Part shown: positions 25,759-28,700 of the stretch, in pieces
Position numbering within the stretch: the stretch's first letter is position 1
Layout: every line of letters starts with the position of its first letter
NCBI GenBank assembly: GCA_963605115.1
Contig: CAVCTM010000017.1
Span: 1-28,700 of the forward strand
DNA: 28,700 nucleotides
From: SVKR01 sp963605115
GTDB taxonomy: Bacteria; Bacillota; Clostridia; Oscillospirales; Oscillospiraceae
Direction of reading: 5' to 3'
Notes under the pieces: generated by a model
Database searches by the model: none
The model's input: only the letters and a program-made list of their open reading frames with translations
What the model was told of the DNA's origin: nothing
Translations under genes and position numbers: made by a program

Positions 25759-25979
25759 AAGCCTTCAGATAAATCAATTCTGACGTAATGCCCTGAAAAA
25801 CCCGCGGACCTAAAACGAAGCTTTGTCACGGTCCGGGGTCGCGGCGCGGCCGGAAACAGCCGCGCTTCCCGTACTTGGAAAAGGGGACTTTCATATTTTT
25901 GGGTATTACAGAAAAAAGGAGGCGGAGAAAGAAAACCAAAGCCCACCCGCAAGACCCAAAATATTGAAAGGAGAAACTT
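25759..25979 (+). other. Intergenic region ahead of the beta-helix gene
   Basis: This gap changes from GC-rich to clearly AT-richer DNA after about 25870. A hairpin lies at 25844-25865 (GCGCGGC with GCCGCGC, 8-base loop). TTGGAA (25875-25880) and TATTAC (25904-25909) look like promoter boxes but are 23 bases apart, so I do not call a promoter. AAAGGAG (25967-25973) lies 6 bases before the ATG at 25980. Confidence 0.5.
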
Positions 25980-28700
25980 ATGACAAACAAAGCAAGAAAA
26001 CCCCTCTCCCTGCTCCTCGTGCTGTGCATGATCATTTCCCTGTTCGCGGGAATGACCGTGACGGCGAGCGCGGACAGCAGCGAGCTGACTTTCTCGGACG
26101 GCAAGGCCGAGATCACCGCCGGAGGCGAATACACCCTGCCCTCCGGCGCGACGGGAACGATCACGATCTCCACCACGGATCCGGTGACCGTGATCGGCGG
26201 CGGTGTAGTGATTGACGGAACCGGCAATATAACATCCGCGGCTTACGCCAACCTGAAGTTTTCCGCTGCACAGGCGGGCGTGAATCTGACCTTGAAGGAC
26301 ATGTTCGTGGAGGACAAAGCAGACACCTCTCCCTTCTGTGACTTCCAAGGCGCGAGCAACTGCCTGAACTTTGAAGGCATCGTCGTGGTAGATAAATACG
26401 GACAAGGTCAGGGGACCTATGCCTCTATCCACGTCGCGCCGGACGCGGAGCTTACGATCGGCGGCAGCGGTACTGCGTATCTTTACAAGAGCAGCGGCGG
26501 TTCGCTCATCGGCGGCAGCAAGGGCGAGGTCAACGGCGGCATTACCTTTGCCATGACCGGCGCTGCTTTCATCAAAGGCACCAAACAGGGCGCGGTCATC
26601 GGTGCGGGAACCGGCGCCAACTCCGACACGATCCCCGGCGCCGTTACCTTTACCTCCGGTACCTATAACCTTATCTCCAACAGCAGAGGCGCGGTCATCG
26701 GCGGCGCAGCCGGATCCAGCGGAGCCTCCGGGGGCACAAAGGTCTATTTCAATGGCGGCGATATCAACATCAATGTTGATTATTCCGGCGCAGCCGTGGG
26801 CGGCGGCGGATATGACGCCGGCAACGACAAAGACGGCGGAACAGCTTACTTTGGGAATGCTTCCGTGCGCACCTACGTGGACAAAAATGCTGCGGGCAAT
26901 ATCACCACGGGCTTCTATAAGGGAATTCCTCTGTCCGAAGGCGTGAACAACACGGCTGTGACTGCCGCTCGTGTGAACGCCGACGGCGAGAGCGTCTATC
27001 TCTGCATTGTGGACACCGTGGGCATCGCCGCGGACGCGAGCGGAATGTACACCGTAAAGGTGGACGGCGAGACTTTCTATACCGGTCCTCTCCACGGTTA
27101 CGGCTTTATTCAGGAGATGTTGGATAAGGACGAGCAGCTTCAGATCACAAGCACGCCCTCCAACTGGAAAGAGAATGGCGAGACGCGGCTCTTTTTCTAT
27201 CTGACCGGCAAGGATCATACGATTCAGGTCAACAGTGAGCCTGCCTACAAAGTCACCTTTGATCCGACCGCTGTGGGGGAGCTGGCTGAATGCACCGGCG
27301 GTGCGTTCACGGCTGGCGGCACTGTCACCCCCACGAAGTACGCCGTCACTGTGGACAGCGCGATCACCAACGGCACCGTCACCGTCGATAAGCAGGAGGC
27401 TGAGGCGGGGGAGACTGTCACCGTTACGGTCACGTCCGATTCGGGCTATCAGCTCAAAGAGGGAAGCCTCAAATATAACGAAACCGCGATCACCGCGGAC
27501 AGCGCGGAGGACTACACCTTCACCATGCCCAATGCGGAGGTCACCGTCACGGCGGAATTTGAGACCGTGACCCCGGCATGGAACGGCTCCACCATCACGA
27601 GCGCGGCTGACTTCCTCGCCTTCGCCGCGGCGGTCAACGCCGGCAATGACTTTTCCGGCAAGACCGTCACCCTGGCTGACAACATCGATCTCTCCACCAT
27701 CGCGGACTGGACGCCGGTCGGCGACGCGGCGCATCCCTTCGCCGGCACCTTTGACGGCGCGGGCAAGACCGTCAGCGGTCTCACCATCACCGACGTCACC
27801 GGCGGCTATCACGGACTTTTCGGCTATCTCACCGGAACGGTGAAGGACTTTGCCCTCTCCGGCAGCATCGGAACCGCCGAGGTGAAGATCACCTCCGGTG
27901 CGGACAACATCGGCGGCGCGGTCGGCTATAACGACGGTACCGTCAGCGGCGTGACCGGCAATGTGACAGTTTACGTCAAAACAAGCAGCATCTATGCCGT
28001 CGGCGGTGTTGTCGGTCAGAACGGGCAGACCGGCGTCATTCAAGGCTGTGCCAACACCGCGGACATTGAGGGCACCAAGCACACGGGCGGCGTCTGCGGC
28101 AGGAATTATGGCACGATCGACAGCTGCTATAACACCGGTGACATCACCGGCAACGGCGGCGGCAAGGACGGCATCGGCGGCATCGTCGGCGTCGCCGGCG
28201 ATAAGAACGGCACTTATACCAACAGCGTCACCAGCTGCTACAACACCGGCGCGATCAGCAATCCTGGCGGTCGCTGGCACGGCGGCATCGTCGGCATGGC
28301 GGACAAAGCTGCAACGGTCAAAAACTGCTACAACGTCGGCACGATCGTTGCGGGCTACAGCTGGAACTGGAACCCCATCATCGGTCATGTCGACGGCGGA
28401 GCCAGCAATCCCGTGGCAGAGAACAACTACTCCATCGAAGGACTGAATGCCGGTGACACCACGGAAGCGACGAAGCCGCTCACCATCGGCACGGTCAAGA
28501 CCGAGACCGAGATGAAGTCTGCGGACTTTGTCACTGCGCTCGGTGCGGCGTTCAAGGCGGATACGAAGCCGGTCAACGGCGGCTTCCCGGTCCTGACGTG
28601 GCAGCCGGGCGGTGAGTCCGGCGGGGAGGACCCGGCGCCTGTTGTCCCCGACAAGGGCGACGTCAACGCCCCGGTCTGGGACGGCCGCAGCATCGACGTC
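25980..28700 (+). CDS. Secreted beta-helix/GLUG surface protein, 3' end missing
   Basis: An exported protein open for 907 codons with no stop before the window edge. ATG at 25980, with AAAGGAG 6 bases upstream. Signal peptide is about residues 1-34 (MTVTASA before DSS). Residues about 36-330 are Gly-rich, with recurring SLIGG, GAVIGAG, GAVIGGAAG and GAAVGGGGY turns, as in right-handed beta-helix carbohydrate-binding proteins. About 420-530 resembles a divergent InlB-type repeat (TNGTVTVDKQEAEAGETVTV, FTMPNAEVTV). A GLUG block at about 540-870 is paralogous to that of the adaptor at 17854-19869: NDFSGKTVTLADNIDL against SDFAGRTVTLANNLDL, and GGVCGRNYG against GGVVGRNYG. The first half uses more A/T-ending codons than the GLUG half, suggesting a mosaic origin. 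An anchor or dockerin may follow beyond the edge. Confidence 0.85.
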   Translation, partial: MTNKARKPLSLLLVLCMIISLFAGMTVTASADSSELTFSDGKAEITAGGEYTLPSGATGTITISTTDPVTVIGGGVVIDGTGNITSAAYANLKFSAAQAGVNLTLKDMFVEDKADTSPFCDFQGASNCLNFEGIVVVDKYGQGQGTYASIHVAPDAELTIGGSGTAYLYKSSGGSLIGGSKGEVNGGITFAMTGAAFIKGTKQGAVIGAGTGANSDTIPGAVTFTSGTYNLISNSRGAVIGGAAGSSGASGGTKVYFNGGDININVDYSGAAVGGGGYDAGNDKDGGTAYFGNASVRTYVDKNAAGNITTGFYKGIPLSEGVNNTAVTAARVNADGESVYLCIVDTVGIAADASGMYTVKVDGETFYTGPLHGYGFIQEMLDKDEQLQITSTPSNWKENGETRLFFYLTGKDHTIQVNSEPAYKVTFDPTAVGELAECTGGAFTAGGTVTPTKYAVTVDSAITNGTVTVDKQEAEAGETVTVTVTSDSGYQLKEGSLKYNETAITADSAEDYTFTMPNAEVTVTAEFETVTPAWNGSTITSAADFLAFAAAVNAGNDFSGKTVTLADNIDLSTIADWTPVGDAAHPFAGTFDGAGKTVSGLTITDVTGGYHGLFGYLTGTVKDFALSGSIGTAEVKITSGADNIGGAVGYNDGTVSGVTGNVTVYVKTSSIYAVGGVVGQNGQTGVIQGCANTADIEGTKHTGGVCGRNYGTIDSCYNTGDITGNGGGKDGIGGIVGVAGDKNGTYTNSVTSCYNTGAISNPGGRWHGGIVGMADKAATVKNCYNVGTIVAGYSWNWNPIIGHVDGGASNPVAENNYSIEGLNAGDTTEATKPLTIGTVKTETEMKSADFVTALGAAFKADTKPVNGGFPVLTWQPGGESGGEDPAPVVPDKGDVNAPVWDGRSIDV

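Noticed and set aside
25823..26215. + strand open frame of 130 codons across the start of the last gene
   Set aside because: It overlaps the well-supported signal-peptide gene at 25980 in another frame and has no ribosome site of its own.

Overview
This window is GC-rich, apart from a few AT-richer patches, and every gene lies on the + strand. It reads as a block of secreted and surface-anchored modular proteins from a Gram-positive anaerobe. SLH anchors, cohesin/dockerin modules, GLUG and InlB-type repeats and strong AGGAGG ribosome sites together suggest a high-GC Clostridia lineage of the Oscillospiraceae/Ruminococcaceae type, as found in gut or rumen. That assignment is inference; no rRNA, tRNA or housekeeping marker is present. 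I see no CRISPR array, insertion sequence or phage gene.

Layout. (A) 64-2115: secreted protein with cohesin-type beta-sandwiches and a C-terminal dockerin, followed by a 186-base spacer with four GC-rich stem-loops. (B) 2302-20154: a tightly packed probable operon. It holds two cohesin-SLH anchor proteins (2302-3444, 3450-4505), a GLUG/dockerin protein (4502-6928), a 3616-residue subtilisin-family protease with a dockerin (6932-17782), a cohesin-GLUG-dockerin adaptor (17854-19869) and a small soluble protein (19876-20154). (C) 20155-20431: a structured non-coding RNA or leader ending in a strong intrinsic terminator. (D) 20452-25723: three genes overlapping by ATGA, encoding an SLH-bearing purple-acid-phosphatase-like enzyme and two paralogous SLH proteins with a shared N-terminal domain. 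(E) 25980 to the window end: a secreted beta-helix/GLUG protein that is cut off by the edge.

How they may work together. The anchors carry cohesins and SLH domains, so they could dock partners on the cell wall. The dockerin proteins (giant protease, GLUG protein, cohesin-plus-dockerin adaptors) are the natural partners. No glycoside hydrolase is seen. The picture is a cellulosome-like surface assembly built around a protease rather than cellulases. A domain that looks to me like a cofactor-less relative of the sulfite-oxidase/molybdopterin-binding (SUOX) fold recurs in four proteins across blocks B and D and links the two operons. The domain families are read from sequence pattern without a database search; the assembly itself is an inference.
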